DNA from: an uncultured Burkholderiales bacterium
GTDB lineage: Bacteria > Pseudomonadota > Gammaproteobacteria > Burkholderiales > Burkholderiaceae_C
Direction of reading: 5' to 3'
Length of the DNA stretch: 64,000 nt
Assembly (NCBI GenBank): GCA_903886485.1
Contig: CAISMH010000011.1
Location: 310,001 to 374,000, forward strand
A model generated the notes under the pieces. It had not been told where the DNA came from and ran no database searches. It saw only the letters and a list, made by a program, of their open reading frames with translations. The translations under genes were made by a program, and so were the position numbers. Each line of letters opens with the position of its first letter. Position 1 is the first letter of the stretch. Below are positions 9,263-18,946 of the stretch, piece after piece.

Positions 9263-9592
9263 GTGCTGATTTCTTCTGCTTTTGCCCAAACCGCACCTGC
9301 CGCTGCTGCAGGTGGTGACCTGATGTCTTCTTTGCAAGGCATGTTGCCTTTGGTGTTGATGTTTGTGGTCTTGTATTTCGTGATGATTCGCCCACAAATG
9401 AAGCGTCAAAAAGAACACAAAGCCATGATCGAAGCCATCGCCAAGGGCGATGAAATTGCAACAGCCGGCGGCTTGCTGGGCAAGGTGACCAAATTGGCCG
9501 AAGCCACGGTGACCATCGAAATCGCAGCTGGCGTGGAAGTGCAATTGCAACGCCAAGCTGTGGTGCAAGTGCTGCCCAAAGGTACGCTTTAA
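9263..9592 (+). CDS. yajC: Preprotein translocase accessory subunit YajC
   Basis: A 109-residue single-pass membrane protein (helix about residues 27-48, LPLVLMFVVLYFVMIRPQMK) with the family's RPQMKRQKEH motif and a cytoplasmic beta-rich tail (GDEIATAGGLLGKV). I take the GTG at 9263 as start, preceded by GGAG, giving an N-terminus VLISSAFAQ as in relatives; the ATG-type frame from 9206 would add about 19 unsupported residues. It heads a yajC-secD-secF unit, the SecDF-YajC complex that uses proton-motive force to help SecYEG export. A TACAAT hexamer at 9194-9199 may be its -10 element, but no good -35 is visible. Confidence 0.93.
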   Translation: MLISSAFAQTAPAAAAGGDLMSSLQGMLPLVLMFVVLYFVMIRPQMKRQKEHKAMIEAIAKGDEIATAGGLLGKVTKLAEATVTIEIAAGVEVQLQRQAVVQVLPKGTL

Positions 9593-9635
9593 TTCGGCAC
9601 ACTGTAATTTGTAACCACGAGACGACGAAGCGACC

Positions 9636-11489
9636 ATGAACCGTTACCCCCTTTGGAAGTACGCGATCATCGTGATCGCTTTGTTGATTGGCAGCCTCTA
9701 CACGCTGCCAAACTTTTTTGGTGAAGCACCGGCCGTGCAGGTCTCAGCGGCCAAGCCGTCTGTCAAGGTCGACTTCGCTGTGCAAGAGCGCGTGCAAGCG
9801 GCGTTGGCTGCAGTCAACCTGACCCCCGATGTGGTGGCCTTGGACAACGGTTCGCTCAAGGTGCGCTTTGACACCACCGACCAACAACTCAAAGCCAAGG
9901 ATGCCATCCAGCAAGCCTTGGTGCCCGATGCCAACGAAGCCGCTTATGTGGTGGCTTTGAATTTGCTGGCGCGTTCCCCCGCTTGGTTGTCGGCCCTGCA
10001 TGCCGCGCCCATGTATTTGGGTTTGGACTTGCGCGGTGGCGTGCACTTCATGTTGCAAGTGGACATGCCAGCGGCCCTCACCAAGAAGGCCGAGTCCTTG
10101 GCAGGTGACATTCGCACCGGTTTGCGCGAAAAGAACGTGCGCCACAGCGGCATCAGCCGCAACAACCAGACCATCGAGATTCGTTTCCGTGACATGGCCA
10201 CGCTCGAAGCCGCGCAACGTGTGATTCAAGACCAGTTTTTGGATTTGCAAACCACGGCTGCCCCGGATGGCGCTGAGTTCAAACTCACCGCCGTCATCAA
10301 CCCTGTGGCGGCCAAGCGTGTGCAAGAGCAAGCCATCAAGCAAAACATCACCACCTTGCACAACCGCATCAACGAGTTGGGCGTGGCAGAGCCTGTGATT
10401 CAACAGCAAGGCACCGACCGCATCGTGGTGCAACTGCCGGGCGTGCAAGACACGGCCAAGGCCAAAGACATTTTGGGGCGCACCGCCACGCTGGAAATTC
10501 GCATGGTGGACGACAGCGCCGAAGCGCGCAGTGCCGAGTTTGGCAATGGCCCCGTGCCGTTTGGTACCGAGCGCTTCATGGACCGCAACGGTCAAGCGGT
10601 GATTGTGAAAAAGCAAGTCATCTTGACCGGCGAAAACCTCACCGACGCGCAACCCGGCTTTGACACCCAAAATCAAGAAGCCGCCGTGCACCTGACGCTC
10701 GACGCCAAGGGTGCCCGCATCTTCAAAGACGTGACCCGCGAAAGCGTGGGCAAGCGCATGGCGATTCTGCTGTTTGAAAAAGGCAAGGGCGAAGTCGTCA
10801 CCGCGCCTGTGATTCGCAGCGAAATTGGCGGTGGCCGTGTGCAAATCTCGGGCCGCATGAGCACCGTGGAAGCCAACGACACCGCGCTGTTGTTGCGTGC
10901 AGGTTCACTCGCCGCGCCGATGGAAATCATCGAAGAACGCACCATTGGCCCAAGCCTCGGTGCTGAAAACATTGCCAAAGGCTTTAACTCCGTCACTTGG
11001 GGCTTTGTGGCGGTGACCGCCTTCATGTGTCTGTATTACATGCTGTTTGGTGTGTTCTCAAGTGTGGCCTTGGCGGTGAACTTGTTGCTCTTGGTGGCGG
11101 TGTTGTCGATGTTGCAAGCCACGCTCACCTTGCCCGGCATGGCCGCGATGGCCTTGGTGCTCGGTATGGCGATTGACGCCAACGTGCTCATCAACGAACG
11201 CGTGCGCGAAGAGTTGCGCAACGGCGCGTCGCCCCAGTCGGCCATCCATGCGGGCTATGACCGCGCTTGGGCCACCATTCTCGACTCCAACGTCACCACC
11301 CTGATTGCGGGCTTGGCCCTGTTGGCCTTTGGCTCTGGCCCTGTGCGCGGTTTTGCGGTGGTGCATTGCCTCGGCATTTTGACCAGCATGTTCTCGGCGG
11401 TCTTCTTCTCGCGCGGTTTGGTCAATGTTTGGTATGGCCGCCAAAAGAAATTGCAAAGCGTGTCCATTGGCACCGTGTGGCGCGCTTAA
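9636..11489 (+). CDS. secD: Protein translocase subunit SecD
   Basis: A 617-residue inner-membrane protein of the RND-related SecDF family. Membrane segment 1 is at the N-terminus (WKYAIIVIALLIGSLYTLPN), followed by YLGLDLRGGVHFMLQVDM, the SecD signature, then a large periplasmic P1 domain and five C-terminal membrane segments (about 455-600). These include the ALVLGMAIDANVLINERVREE motif, whose Asp takes part in proton translocation. It uses the proton gradient to pull translocating polypeptides across the membrane. It lies 43 bases after yajC and 29 before secF, so it is cotranscribed. Length matches the family. Confidence 0.96.
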   Translation: MNRYPLWKYAIIVIALLIGSLYTLPNFFGEAPAVQVSAAKPSVKVDFAVQERVQAALAAVNLTPDVVALDNGSLKVRFDTTDQQLKAKDAIQQALVPDANEAAYVVALNLLARSPAWLSALHAAPMYLGLDLRGGVHFMLQVDMPAALTKKAESLAGDIRTGLREKNVRHSGISRNNQTIEIRFRDMATLEAAQRVIQDQFLDLQTTAAPDGAEFKLTAVINPVAAKRVQEQAIKQNITTLHNRINELGVAEPVIQQQGTDRIVVQLPGVQDTAKAKDILGRTATLEIRMVDDSAEARSAEFGNGPVPFGTERFMDRNGQAVIVKKQVILTGENLTDAQPGFDTQNQEAAVHLTLDAKGARIFKDVTRESVGKRMAILLFEKGKGEVVTAPVIRSEIGGGRVQISGRMSTVEANDTALLLRAGSLAAPMEIIEERTIGPSLGAENIAKGFNSVTWGFVAVTAFMCLYYMLFGVFSSVALAVNLLLLVAVLSMLQATLTLPGMAAMALVLGMAIDANVLINERVREELRNGASPQSAIHAGYDRAWATILDSNVTTLIAGLALLAFGSGPVRGFAVVHCLGILTSMFSAVFFSRGLVNVWYGRQKKLQSVSIGTVWRA

Positions 11490-11518
11490 GCGCAGGCGAT
11501 AAGAAAGAGATTTGAGAC

Positions 11519-12478
11519 ATGGAATTTTTCAAAATACGCAAAGACATCCCGTTCATGAAGCATGCGGTGGCGTTCAACGCCATCTCGTTCATCACGTTTG
11601 TGGCGGCGGTGTTCTTCCTCTTTAGCCGCGGCTTGCATTTGTCGGTGGAGTTCACGGGCGGCACGTTGATGGAAGTCAGCTACAGCCAACCGGCCGACCT
11701 CAATGCCGTGCGCGACCAAATCGCCAAGCTTGGCTTGTCCGATGTGCAAGTGCAAAACTTTGGCACGGCGCGCGATGTGATGATTCGCATGCCCGCGGTC
11801 AAAGGCCAAAGCTCGGCCCAGCAAAGCGAGCAGGTGTTGACCGCACTCAAAAGCAGCGACGCTCAGGTGCAACTGCGTCGCACCGAGTTTGTCGGCCCAC
11901 AAGTGGGCGACGAGCTGGCGGTCGATGGTTTGAAAGCGCTGGCCTTTGTGGTCGTGGGCATCATGATTTATTTGGCCATGCGCTTTGAGTGGAAGTTTGC
12001 TGTGGCCGCCATCATTGCGAACTTGCATGACGTGGTCATCATCTTGGGCTTTTTCGCGTTCTTTCAGTGGGAGTTTTCTCTGCCTGTGTTGGCGGCCGTT
12101 TTGGCGGTGCTGGGCTACTCGGTCAACGAGTCGGTGGTGATCTTTGACCGGATTCGTGAGAACTTCCGCCGCTATCGCAAGATGCACACGGTGGCGATCA
12201 TCGACAACGCCATCACCTCCACCATCAGTCGCACCATCATCACCCACGGTTGTACGCAGCTCATGGTGTTGTCGATGTTGCTGTTTGGTGGCGCCACCTT
12301 GCACTACTTTGCGCTGGCGCTCACGATTGGCATTTGCTTCGGTATTTACTCCTCCGTGTTCGTGGCTGCGGCCATCGCCATGTGGCTGGGGATCCGTCGT
12401 GAAGATTTGATCCACCACCACCATGGCACCAAAGTTGAGGGTGATCCTCAAGACCCTAACTCAGGTGCGGTTGTTTAA
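11519..12478 (+). CDS. secF: Protein translocase subunit SecF
   Basis: A 319-residue inner-membrane partner of SecD. It has the N-terminal segment FITFVAAVFFLFSRGLHLSV, the SecF signature VEFTGGTLMEVSY, a short periplasmic domain and five C-terminal helices. The motif VLGYSVNESVVIFDRIREN carries the conserved Asp and Arg of the proton path. It is the last gene of the yajC-secD-secF unit. It ends with a His/Asp-rich cytoplasmic tail (IHHHHGTKVEGD). The 58-base gap to the ABC transporter contains a short AAGGG/CCCTT inverted repeat without a T-run, so termination there is uncertain. Confidence 0.95.
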   Translation: MEFFKIRKDIPFMKHAVAFNAISFITFVAAVFFLFSRGLHLSVEFTGGTLMEVSYSQPADLNAVRDQIAKLGLSDVQVQNFGTARDVMIRMPAVKGQSSAQQSEQVLTALKSSDAQVQLRRTEFVGPQVGDELAVDGLKALAFVVVGIMIYLAMRFEWKFAVAAIIANLHDVVIILGFFAFFQWEFSLPVLAAVLAVLGYSVNESVVIFDRIRENFRRYRKMHTVAIIDNAITSTISRTIITHGCTQLMVLSMLLFGGATLHYFALALTIGICFGIYSSVFVAAAIAMWLGIRREDLIHHHHGTKVEGDPQDPNSGAVV

Positions 12479-12536
12479 CTTTTTGTCTTTCAGGTGACTT
12501 GAAAAAGGGTTTACCCCTTAGCAACAGAAGCGCTCG

Positions 12537-13352
12537 ATGATTAGCATCCACGTCTTAGACAAGTGGATCCCCCTCGAGGCAACTGGTTTGAAACATAACG
12601 ACTTCATCTTAGAAACAAAACAGCTGACACGCGAGTTCAAAGGCTTCGTAGCTGTTGATGGTGTGAATTTGCAAATCAAGCGTGGTTCGATCCACGCCTT
12701 GATTGGCCCGAACGGTGCGGGTAAGACCACCGTGTTCAATTTGCTCACCAAATTTTTACCGGTGAGCTCAGGTCAGATCCTCTACAACGGGCAAGACATC
12801 ACTGCACTCAGGGCGGCTGAGGTGGCGCGCATGGGCATGGTCCGTTCGTTTCAAATTTCGGCGGTGTTTTCACACTTGAGCGTTCTTGAAAATGTGCGCA
12901 TTGGCTTGCAACGCAAGTTGGGCACCAGCTTTCACTTTTGGAAATCTGAAAACTCGCTCAACAGCCTGAACGAACAAGCCATGCACCTGCTGGCGCAAGT
13001 GGACTTGGCCAGCTTTGCGCAGACACAAACGGTGGAGTTGCCCTATGGGCGCAAGCGCGCCCTCGAAATTGCGACCACCTTGGCGCTCGATCCTGAATTG
13101 ATGCTGCTGGATGAACCGACCCAAGGCATGGGGCATGAAGACGTGAGTCGCGTGGTGGATTTGATCCGCAAAGTCGCGGCCAATCGCACGGTGTTGATGG
13201 TGGAGCACAACATGAATGTGATTGCTGATTTGTCAGACACCATCACCGTGTTAGCGCGCGGCGCCGTGTTGGCAGAAGGCCCCTATGCGCAGGTGTCTAA
13301 AGACCCTCGCGTGCTCGAAGCGTATGTGGGCACAGCGGAGGAGGTCCAATGA
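12537..13352 (+). CDS. Branched-chain amino acid-type ABC transporter ATPase (LivG-like)
   Basis: A 271-residue ATP-binding subunit. Walker A is GPNGAGKTT and Walker B is LMLLDEPTQGMG. The signature loop is degenerate (VELPYGRKRALEIATTLAL in place of LSGGQ), as is common in LivG proteins. The switch His is in LMVEHNMNVI. The long start at 12537 gives about 17 residues that relatives lack; a TTG at 12588, 8 bases after a GAGG, would start KHNDFILETKQLTREFKGF and may be the true start. It is the first gene of a five-gene importer and overlaps the next by four bases (ATGA). The substrate could be branched amino acids, amides or another small molecule. Confidence 0.9.
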   Translation: MISIHVLDKWIPLEATGLKHNDFILETKQLTREFKGFVAVDGVNLQIKRGSIHALIGPNGAGKTTVFNLLTKFLPVSSGQILYNGQDITALRAAEVARMGMVRSFQISAVFSHLSVLENVRIGLQRKLGTSFHFWKSENSLNSLNEQAMHLLAQVDLASFAQTQTVELPYGRKRALEIATTLALDPELMLLDEPTQGMGHEDVSRVVDLIRKVAANRTVLMVEHNMNVIADLSDTITVLARGAVLAEGPYAQVSKDPRVLEAYVGTAEEVQ

Positions 13353-14053
13353 GTGCGCCGCTTTTGAAAGTGACCGGCCTTGATTCTTGGTACGGCGAGT
13401 CGCACATCTTGCACGGCGTGAACTTTGAAATCCACGAGGGTGAGTTGGTGACCTTGCTGGGTCGTAACGGCGCTGGCCGCTCGACCACCATCAAATCCAT
13501 TCTTGGGTTGACGGGCCGCCGGACGGGGTCCGTGCAAATCGACGGTGTTGAAACCATTGGCATGCAGACCAACCAAGTGGCGCGTTTGGGCTTGGGTTAT
13601 TGCCCCGAGGAGCGTGGCATTTTCTCGACCTTGAGTTGCGAAGAAAACCTGATGTTGCCACCCAAGATTGGCCCCGGCGGTATGTCGGTGGAGGAGATCT
13701 ACGCGATGTTCCCCAACCTCAAGGAGCGTCGCCACAGCCAAGGCACACGTTTGTCGGGCGGCGAACAACAGATGCTCGCGATGGCGCGCATCCTGCGCTC
13801 AGGTGCGCGCATTTTGTTGTTGGATGAAATCACCGAAGGCTTAGCGCCAGTGATTGTGCAAACGCTGGGCCGCGTCATTCGCCAGCTCAAGGCCAAAGGC
13901 TTGACCATTGTGTTGGTTGAACAAAATTTCCGATTTGCCGCACCCTTGGCAGATCGCCACTATGTGATGGAGCATGGCCAGATCGTGGCCACGGTCCACA
14001 AAAATGAACTCGATGACAAAGCACAAATGCTGAACGAGTATCTGGGCGTCTGA
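13349..14053 (+). CDS. Branched-chain amino acid-type ABC transporter ATPase (LivF-like)
   Basis: A 234-residue ATP-binding subunit paired with the LivG-like protein upstream. The P-loop reads GRNGAGRST, with Arg44 where nearly all ABC ATPases have the phosphate-contacting Lys (codon CGC at 13478-13480). The rest is normal: signature RLSGGEQQMLAMARIL, Walker B RILLLDEITEGL, H-loop-equivalent VEQNF. LivF proteins of Burkholderiales often carry this Arg (from memory), so it is probably functional. Cotranscribed with its neighbours; powers import with the LivH/LivM-like permeases. Confidence 0.9.
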   Translation: MSAPLLKVTGLDSWYGESHILHGVNFEIHEGELVTLLGRNGAGRSTTIKSILGLTGRRTGSVQIDGVETIGMQTNQVARLGLGYCPEERGIFSTLSCEENLMLPPKIGPGGMSVEEIYAMFPNLKERRHSQGTRLSGGEQQMLAMARILRSGARILLLDEITEGLAPVIVQTLGRVIRQLKAKGLTIVLVEQNFRFAAPLADRHYVMEHGQIVATVHKNELDDKAQMLNEYLGV

Positions 14054-14076
14054 GCCTTTTTCAACAGGAGCAAACT

Positions 14077-15306
14077 ATGAAACGTAATTTTGTGACTTCG
14101 GCCGTTGCAGCAGCAACCGCGTTATTTTTGGCGGGTGTTTCTACCAGCGCATTGGCTCAGGGCAAGCTGTCTGGCGACAGCGTCAAGATTGGTGTGTTGA
14201 CCGATATGTCAGGTGTGTACGCCGACTACGGCGGCCCTGGTGCGGTGGCTGCAGCCAAGATGGCGGTGCAAGACTTTGGCGGCAAGATGTTTGGCAAGCC
14301 GATTGAAGTCGTCAACGCCGACCACCAAAACAAACCCGACATTGCCAAGAACATCACCCAGCAGTGGTTTGACCGTGACGGCGTGGACATGACGGTGGAA
14401 AACTTGAACTCTGCGGTGGCGCTGACGGTGCAAGCTTTGGGCAAAGAAAAAAACAAGATCACGATTGTGAACGGCGGTGCAACCGCACGCTTGACCAATG
14501 AGGACTGCGCGCCTGGCACGGGCATCCATTACCTGATGGACACCATTGCCTTGAGCAATGTGGTGGGCAAAGCCATCGTGAAAGATGGTGGCGACAGCTG
14601 GTTCTTCCTGACGGCTGACTATGCGTTTGGTCACTCCCTCGAGAAAGACACGAGCGAGGTGGTGAAAGCTGCTGGCGGCACGGTCAAAGGTGCTGTGCGT
14701 CATCCTTTGTCGACCGGCGACTTCTCATCGTTCTTGTTGCAAGCGCAGAGCTCAGGCGCCAAGGTGGTGGGTTTGGCGAACGCAGGTGGCGACACGGTCA
14801 ACAGCATCAAGGCGGCGGCTGAGTTTGGCCTTACCAAAAAACAAAACTTAGCTGCTTTGTTGATGTTGATCACCGATGTGCATGCCATTGGATTGAACAC
14901 CGCCCAAGGGCTGTACCTGACAGAGGGTTGGTATTGGGACTTGAATCCAGAAACACGCGCCTGGTCTCAAAAGTACGAAGCCATCATGAAGAAAAAGCCC
15001 AACTCTGACCACGCCTCCGTCTATTCATCCACGCTGCATTATTTGAAAGCCGTTCAAGCCGCAGGCACAGATGACACCGCGGCGGTGATGAAGAAAATGC
15101 AAGAGATGCCCATCAATGACATGTTTGCCAAGAACGGCAAATTGCGCGCCGATGGTCGCATGGTCCACGACATGTATTTGTTCCAAGTGAAGAAGCCTTC
15201 CGAATCCAAAGGTCCTTGGGATTACTACAACTTGAAGGGCACCATCAAGGGTGAAGAAGCCTTCCAGCCGTTGGCACAAAGCCGCTGCCCTGCGTTTAAA
15301 AAGTAA
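14077..15306 (+). CDS. ABC transporter substrate-binding protein (LivK-like)
   Basis: A 409-residue periplasmic protein of the Peripla_BP_6 family. The signal peptide is MKRNFVTSAVAAATALFLAG, cleaved near STSALAQ-GKL. The mature part starts with KIGVLTDMSGVYADYGGPGAV, the usual ligand-cleft strand, and later has TADYAFGHSLEKD and YLTEGWYWDLNPETRAW. An AGGAG ribosome site sits before the ATG. It lies between the ATPase genes and the permease genes of the same operon and delivers the substrate to them. Members bind branched amino acids, amides, urea or aromatic acids; specificity cannot be read from the sequence. Confidence 0.92.
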   Translation: MKRNFVTSAVAAATALFLAGVSTSALAQGKLSGDSVKIGVLTDMSGVYADYGGPGAVAAAKMAVQDFGGKMFGKPIEVVNADHQNKPDIAKNITQQWFDRDGVDMTVENLNSAVALTVQALGKEKNKITIVNGGATARLTNEDCAPGTGIHYLMDTIALSNVVGKAIVKDGGDSWFFLTADYAFGHSLEKDTSEVVKAAGGTVKGAVRHPLSTGDFSSFLLQAQSSGAKVVGLANAGGDTVNSIKAAAEFGLTKKQNLAALLMLITDVHAIGLNTAQGLYLTEGWYWDLNPETRAWSQKYEAIMKKKPNSDHASVYSSTLHYLKAVQAAGTDDTAAVMKKMQEMPINDMFAKNGKLRADGRMVHDMYLFQVKKPSESKGPWDYYNLKGTIKGEEAFQPLAQSRCPAFKK

Positions 15307-15317
15307 CTTTCGGATTT

Positions 15318-16205
15318 ATGACTGAAATTTTTGGCGTGCCCATCCAGGCCTTGATGGGGCAACTCATGCTCGGCCTGGTGAATGGTTCTTTTTATGCCAT
15401 TTTGTCGCTGGGGCTGGCCGTGATATTCGGCATGCTCAACATCGTCAACTTTGCGCATGGCGCGCTTTACATGGCGGGGGCTTTTTTTGCTTGGATGTTG
15501 CTCAACTATGCGGGCATCAATTACTGGATGGCTTTGGTCATTGCACCGATTGGGGTGGCGCTCATCGGTGTGGTGATTGAAAAAACCATGTTGCGTTGGC
15601 TGCATCAGCTGGATCACTTGTACGGGCTGCTGCTCACTTTTGGTTTGGCCTTGATTTTGGAAGGCCTCTTCCGCGAGTTTTATGGCTCATCAGGCCTGCC
15701 CTATGAGTTGCCTGATGTGTTTCGCGGGGTGTTTGACTTGGGCTTCATGATGCTGCCCAAATACCGTGTGTGGGTCATCGCAGTGTCCGTGGTGTTGTGC
15801 TTTTTCACATGGTTTGTGATTGAGAAAACCAAGCTTGGCGCTTACTTGCGCGCTGGCACTGAAAACCCCAACATGGTCAAAGCCTTTGGCATCAACGTTC
15901 CCTTGATGGTCACGCTGACGTATGCCTTCGGCGTGGGCTTGGCTGGCTTGGCAGGGGTCATGGCTGCACCGATTTACCAGGTGAGTCCTTTGATGGGCTC
16001 GAACATCATCATCGTGGTGTTTGCCGTGGTGGTGATTGGTGGCATGGGCTCTATCTTGGGCGCCATCATCACGGGTTTGGGCTTGGGGCTCATTGAGGGA
16101 CTGACCAAAGTGTTTTTCCCAGAGGCCTCGACCACGGTGGTGTTTGTCATCATGGCGATTGTGTTGTTGATCCGGCCAGCGGGCTTGTTCGGGCGGGAGA
16201 AGTGA
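15318..16205 (+). CDS. Branched-chain amino acid-type ABC transporter permease (LivH-like)
   Basis: A 295-residue inner-membrane permease with about eight hydrophobic helices. It carries the LivH hallmark LGLAVIFGMLNIVNFAHGALYM near the N-terminus and the coupling-helix region KTKLGAYLRAGTENPNMVKAFGINV that contacts the ATPases. It starts 11 bases after the binding-protein gene and its stop overlaps the next start (TGATG). With the LivM-like partner it forms the transmembrane channel of the importer. Confidence 0.93.
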   Translation: MTEIFGVPIQALMGQLMLGLVNGSFYAILSLGLAVIFGMLNIVNFAHGALYMAGAFFAWMLLNYAGINYWMALVIAPIGVALIGVVIEKTMLRWLHQLDHLYGLLLTFGLALILEGLFREFYGSSGLPYELPDVFRGVFDLGFMMLPKYRVWVIAVSVVLCFFTWFVIEKTKLGAYLRAGTENPNMVKAFGINVPLMVTLTYAFGVGLAGLAGVMAAPIYQVSPLMGSNIIIVVFAVVVIGGMGSILGAIITGLGLGLIEGLTKVFFPEASTTVVFVIMAIVLLIRPAGLFGREK

Positions 16206-17122
16206 TGAGTAAACGTTTGATTTACGGCGGACTCTTGCTCGCCCTACTCGTGGCCCCGTTTGTGGGCTACCCCATGTTTTTGATGAAGGTGCTCTGCTTT
16301 GGCTTGTTTGCCTGTGCCTTCAACTTATTGATTGGCTTCACGGGTTTGCTGTCGTTTGGGCACGCGATGTTTTTTGGCTTCGCGGCTTATGTGTCGGGTC
16401 ACGCCGCCAAGGTGTGGGGCTTGACGCCTGAGGTCGCGGTACTGGCAGGCACGTTGGCGGCCGCTTTGATCGGTTTGTTCACAGGCTGGTTGGCTGTGCG
16501 CAGACAAGGCATTTACTTTGCAATGGTCACGTTGGCTTTGGCGCAAATGATTTACTTCATCTGCGTGCAGTCACCGTTTACCTATGCCGAAGACGGGATT
16601 CAAAGCATCCCACGCGGCAAGCTGCTGGGGTTGGTGGACTTGAGCAGCGATACCCACATGTACTACCTTGTCTTGGCGATCTTTGTCGGGGCCTTTGCGT
16701 TGATTCACCGCGTCGTGCATTCCCCTTTTGGTCAAGTGCTCAAGTCGATTCGCGAAAACGAGCAACGTGCGCTTTCTTTGGGCTACAACGTGGACCAATA
16801 CAAGCTGGTTGCATTCGTTTTGTCAGCCGCACTGGCGGGCTTGGCCGGTGCGACCAAGGCGCTTGCGTTTGGGCTGGCTACGCTCACTGACGTGGGTTGG
16901 CAAATGTCGGGCGAAGTGGTGTTGATGACCTTGCTGGGTGGCATGGGCACCTTGGCCGGACCTGCTGTGGGTGCTGCAGTCATCATCACGATGGAGAACT
17001 ATTTGGCCAGCATGGGCTCGTGGGTCACCATCATCATGGGCTGCACATTTGTGACTTGCGTGCTGGTTTTCAGACGCGGCATTGTGGGTGAGATAGAGCA
17101 CCGTTTTAGCCGCAAAGGCTAG
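16205..17122 (+). CDS. Branched-chain amino acid-type ABC transporter permease (LivM-like)
   Basis: A 305-residue inner-membrane permease, partner of the LivH-like protein. It shows the LivM pattern CAFNLLIGFTGLLSFGHAMFFG, GIYFAMVTLALAQMIYFI and the coupling region LKSIRENEQRALSLGYNV. The ATG at 16205 overlaps the previous stop by one base; a GTG directly before it (16202) is an equivalent choice. It is the last gene of the importer operon and converges with smg 14 bases downstream, with no clear hairpin between. Confidence 0.93.
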   Translation: MSKRLIYGGLLLALLVAPFVGYPMFLMKVLCFGLFACAFNLLIGFTGLLSFGHAMFFGFAAYVSGHAAKVWGLTPEVAVLAGTLAAALIGLFTGWLAVRRQGIYFAMVTLALAQMIYFICVQSPFTYAEDGIQSIPRGKLLGLVDLSSDTHMYYLVLAIFVGAFALIHRVVHSPFGQVLKSIRENEQRALSLGYNVDQYKLVAFVLSAALAGLAGATKALAFGLATLTDVGWQMSGEVVLMTLLGGMGTLAGPAVGAAVIITMENYLASMGSWVTIIMGCTFVTCVLVFRRGIVGEIEHRFSRKG

Positions 17123-17136
17123 GTGGAGCACGGTGG

Positions 17137-17619
17137 CTAGTGTGCGACGCGATCGTTGTCGTCACACAGCTCATCGAGCACCAAGGCATCTGGCTCCAGG
17201 CCAATGCTCCAGTACACCATGAGCACGATGATCTTCAGGTCGTCCAAATCCATGGGGTGACCTGGAACGGCCATGGCGCGATCGAGGACGATTTCGCGCA
17301 TGTGTGGCGACAGCACATCGGCAGATTCCAGAAAATTAATGAAGCCCAAGCAAGCGGCACCCAAATGGTCTTGCTCAGCGACCGAGTACACGCGCATGCT
17401 GTGAGCGGATTCGGTGTGGTGTTCACGTGCGGATTGGCTGATGTCAATCAGCTCTGTTTTGTGCGATGCCAAGTTCAGCTCGTCGAGCCACGACAAAGCT
17501 TGTTGGATGTCATCTACTTCAAAACCAGCAGCGCTGAGTTTGCGGCCCAGCTGTTCTAGCTCAGGACACGCATCGCCTCGCCAGTAGTTTTCATAGACGA
17601 ATACGAGCACTTCAAACAT
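17137..17619 (-). CDS. smg: Smg family protein (DUF494)
   Basis: A 160-residue protein matching the Smg/DUF494 family: it starts MFEVLVFVYENYW, followed by ELEQLGRKLSAAGFEVDDIQQALSWLDEL. It is acidic, helical and cytoplasmic. Its biochemical role is not established. It sits next to dprA, def and fmt in many beta- and gammaproteobacteria, which supports the name. The frame extends five codons upstream, but the MFEVL start matches relatives. Confidence 0.9.
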   Translation of the reverse strand: MFEVLVFVYENYWRGDACPELEQLGRKLSAAGFEVDDIQQALSWLDELNLASHKTELIDISQSAREHHTESAHSMRVYSVAEQDHLGAACLGFINFLESADVLSPHMREIVLDRAMAVPGHPMDLDDLKIIVLMVYWSIGLEPDALVLDELCDDNDRVAH

Positions 17620-17676
17620 GCGGCCAATATACATGTTTTTTGTGTCTGAGCGGCTTGCCGATGTGGGTGTTCTCCC

Positions 17677-18849
17677 TTAGGCGCTGGCCAAACGCTGAAA
17701 CAAACCACCGGGCAAGCGACCGATTTCACCATCGAGCTCGAGCGTCAACAGTTGCGCTTGCAAGTTGGCTGTGTCGAGGCCGCAGCGGGCTTGCAAAGCA
17801 TCCAAACTGACGGGGACATAGCCCATGTGGTTGAGCAGCGGGTGGGTGGCTGTGGCGCCTGAGGGCTGTGTCGTGTCAGCATGATGGGTGGCAACCAACG
17901 CATCGGCAAATAAATCGCTTTGCTGTTGCGGTGCGAGTTGCAACTCTTCCATCACGTCTTGCGCGGTTTCGACCAACTTGGCCCCTTGGCGAATCAAGGC
18001 ATGACAGCCGTGTGATTGCGTGGCATGGATGGAGCCGGGAATGGCCAAGACCTCTTTGCCCAAATCAAGCGCCATTTGGGCGGTGATGAGTGAGCCAGAC
18101 TTCAGTGCCGCCTCGACCACCAAGGTGCCCAAGCCCAAAGCCGCAATGATGCGGTTGCGTTTGGGAAAGTTGCCAGCAAGAGGTGGCGTGCCCAAGTGGT
18201 ACTCGCTGATAAGCAAGCCTTTTTGTGCAACGTCACCCGCCAGCGCTTGGTGGTGGCGCGGATACACGCGGTCTAGTCCTGTGCCCACCACGGCGACGGT
18301 GCGCCAATGGACGTCGCCAGACGTGGTGCTGCGCTTGCTGCTGCGCAGCGCGCCGAGGTGCGCTGCACCATCGACACCCAAAGCCAAGCCTGACACCACA
18401 CACAAACCAGCGGCACCCAGCGCCTCAGCAAACTGTTCAGCGGTTTGTGCACCTTGCGGGGTGGGGTTGCGGCTGCCCACAATGGCGATGGCATTGCCCA
18501 AGCGCGCTTGGGTCTGGCCTGCCGCATACAACATGAGCGGGGGGTCAGCCAGTTGCAGCAACGCGTGTGGGTAGTGGGCATCGCCAAGAGTCCACAGTGC
18601 GTGATGGTGTGCGTCAGGGGCTTGCGCCAACCATTGCTGCGTGCGCACGAATTGCACCGCCAGTTCGTTGGGCACAGAACACAAAGCTTGTGCTTGCAGG
18701 GGGTTCACCACTTGGCTCAGGGTGGCTTCGGTTTGGTCAAACACGCTTTGAGGGCTGCCAAAGCAGGCCAGCAGGCGACGCGCTGCATCATTGCCAACGC
18801 CCTGCGTCATGCTCAAGCGCAACCATGCGCGCAACTCGTCTTTGTCCAT
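17677..18849 (-). CDS. dprA: DNA-processing protein DprA
   Basis: A 390-residue protein that loads RecA onto incoming single-stranded DNA during natural transformation. The order is an N-terminal helical region ([21 protein letters not shown]), the Rossmann-like DprA core ([95 protein letters not shown]) and a C-terminal winged-helix domain ([20 protein letters not shown]). The ATG at 18849 is preceded on the minus strand by a strong AGGAGG. It is divergent from def and forms a unit with smg. Confidence 0.94.
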   Translation of the reverse strand: MDKDELRAWLRLSMTQGVGNDAARRLLACFGSPQSVFDQTEATLSQVVNPLQAQALCSVPNELAVQFVRTQQWLAQAPDAHHHALWTLGDAHYPHALLQLADPPLMLYAAGQTQARLGNAIAIVGSRNPTPQGAQTAEQFAEALGAAGLCVVSGLALGVDGAAHLGALRSSKRSTTSGDVHWRTVAVVGTGLDRVYPRHHQALAGDVAQKGLLISEYHLGTPPLAGNFPKRNRIIAALGLGTLVVEAALKSGSLITAQMALDLGKEVLAIPGSIHATQSHGCHALIRQGAKLVETAQDVMEELQLAPQQQSDLFADALVATHHADTTQPSGATATHPLLNHMGYVPVSLDALQARCGLDTANLQAQLLTLELDGEIGRLPGGLFQRLASA

Positions 18850-18946
18850 GTGTGCCTCCTGTGGAATGAAAAATCATTGTCAGAAGGGGGGGTCGTCCTG
18901 GGCTGGCCTGAAGGTCAAAAACTTCAAAAGCGGAGACAATAAAGCC

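Noticed and set aside
12479..12536. AAGGG/CCCTT inverted repeat between secF and the ABC transporter as a terminator
   Set aside because: The stem is only five bases and no T-run follows.
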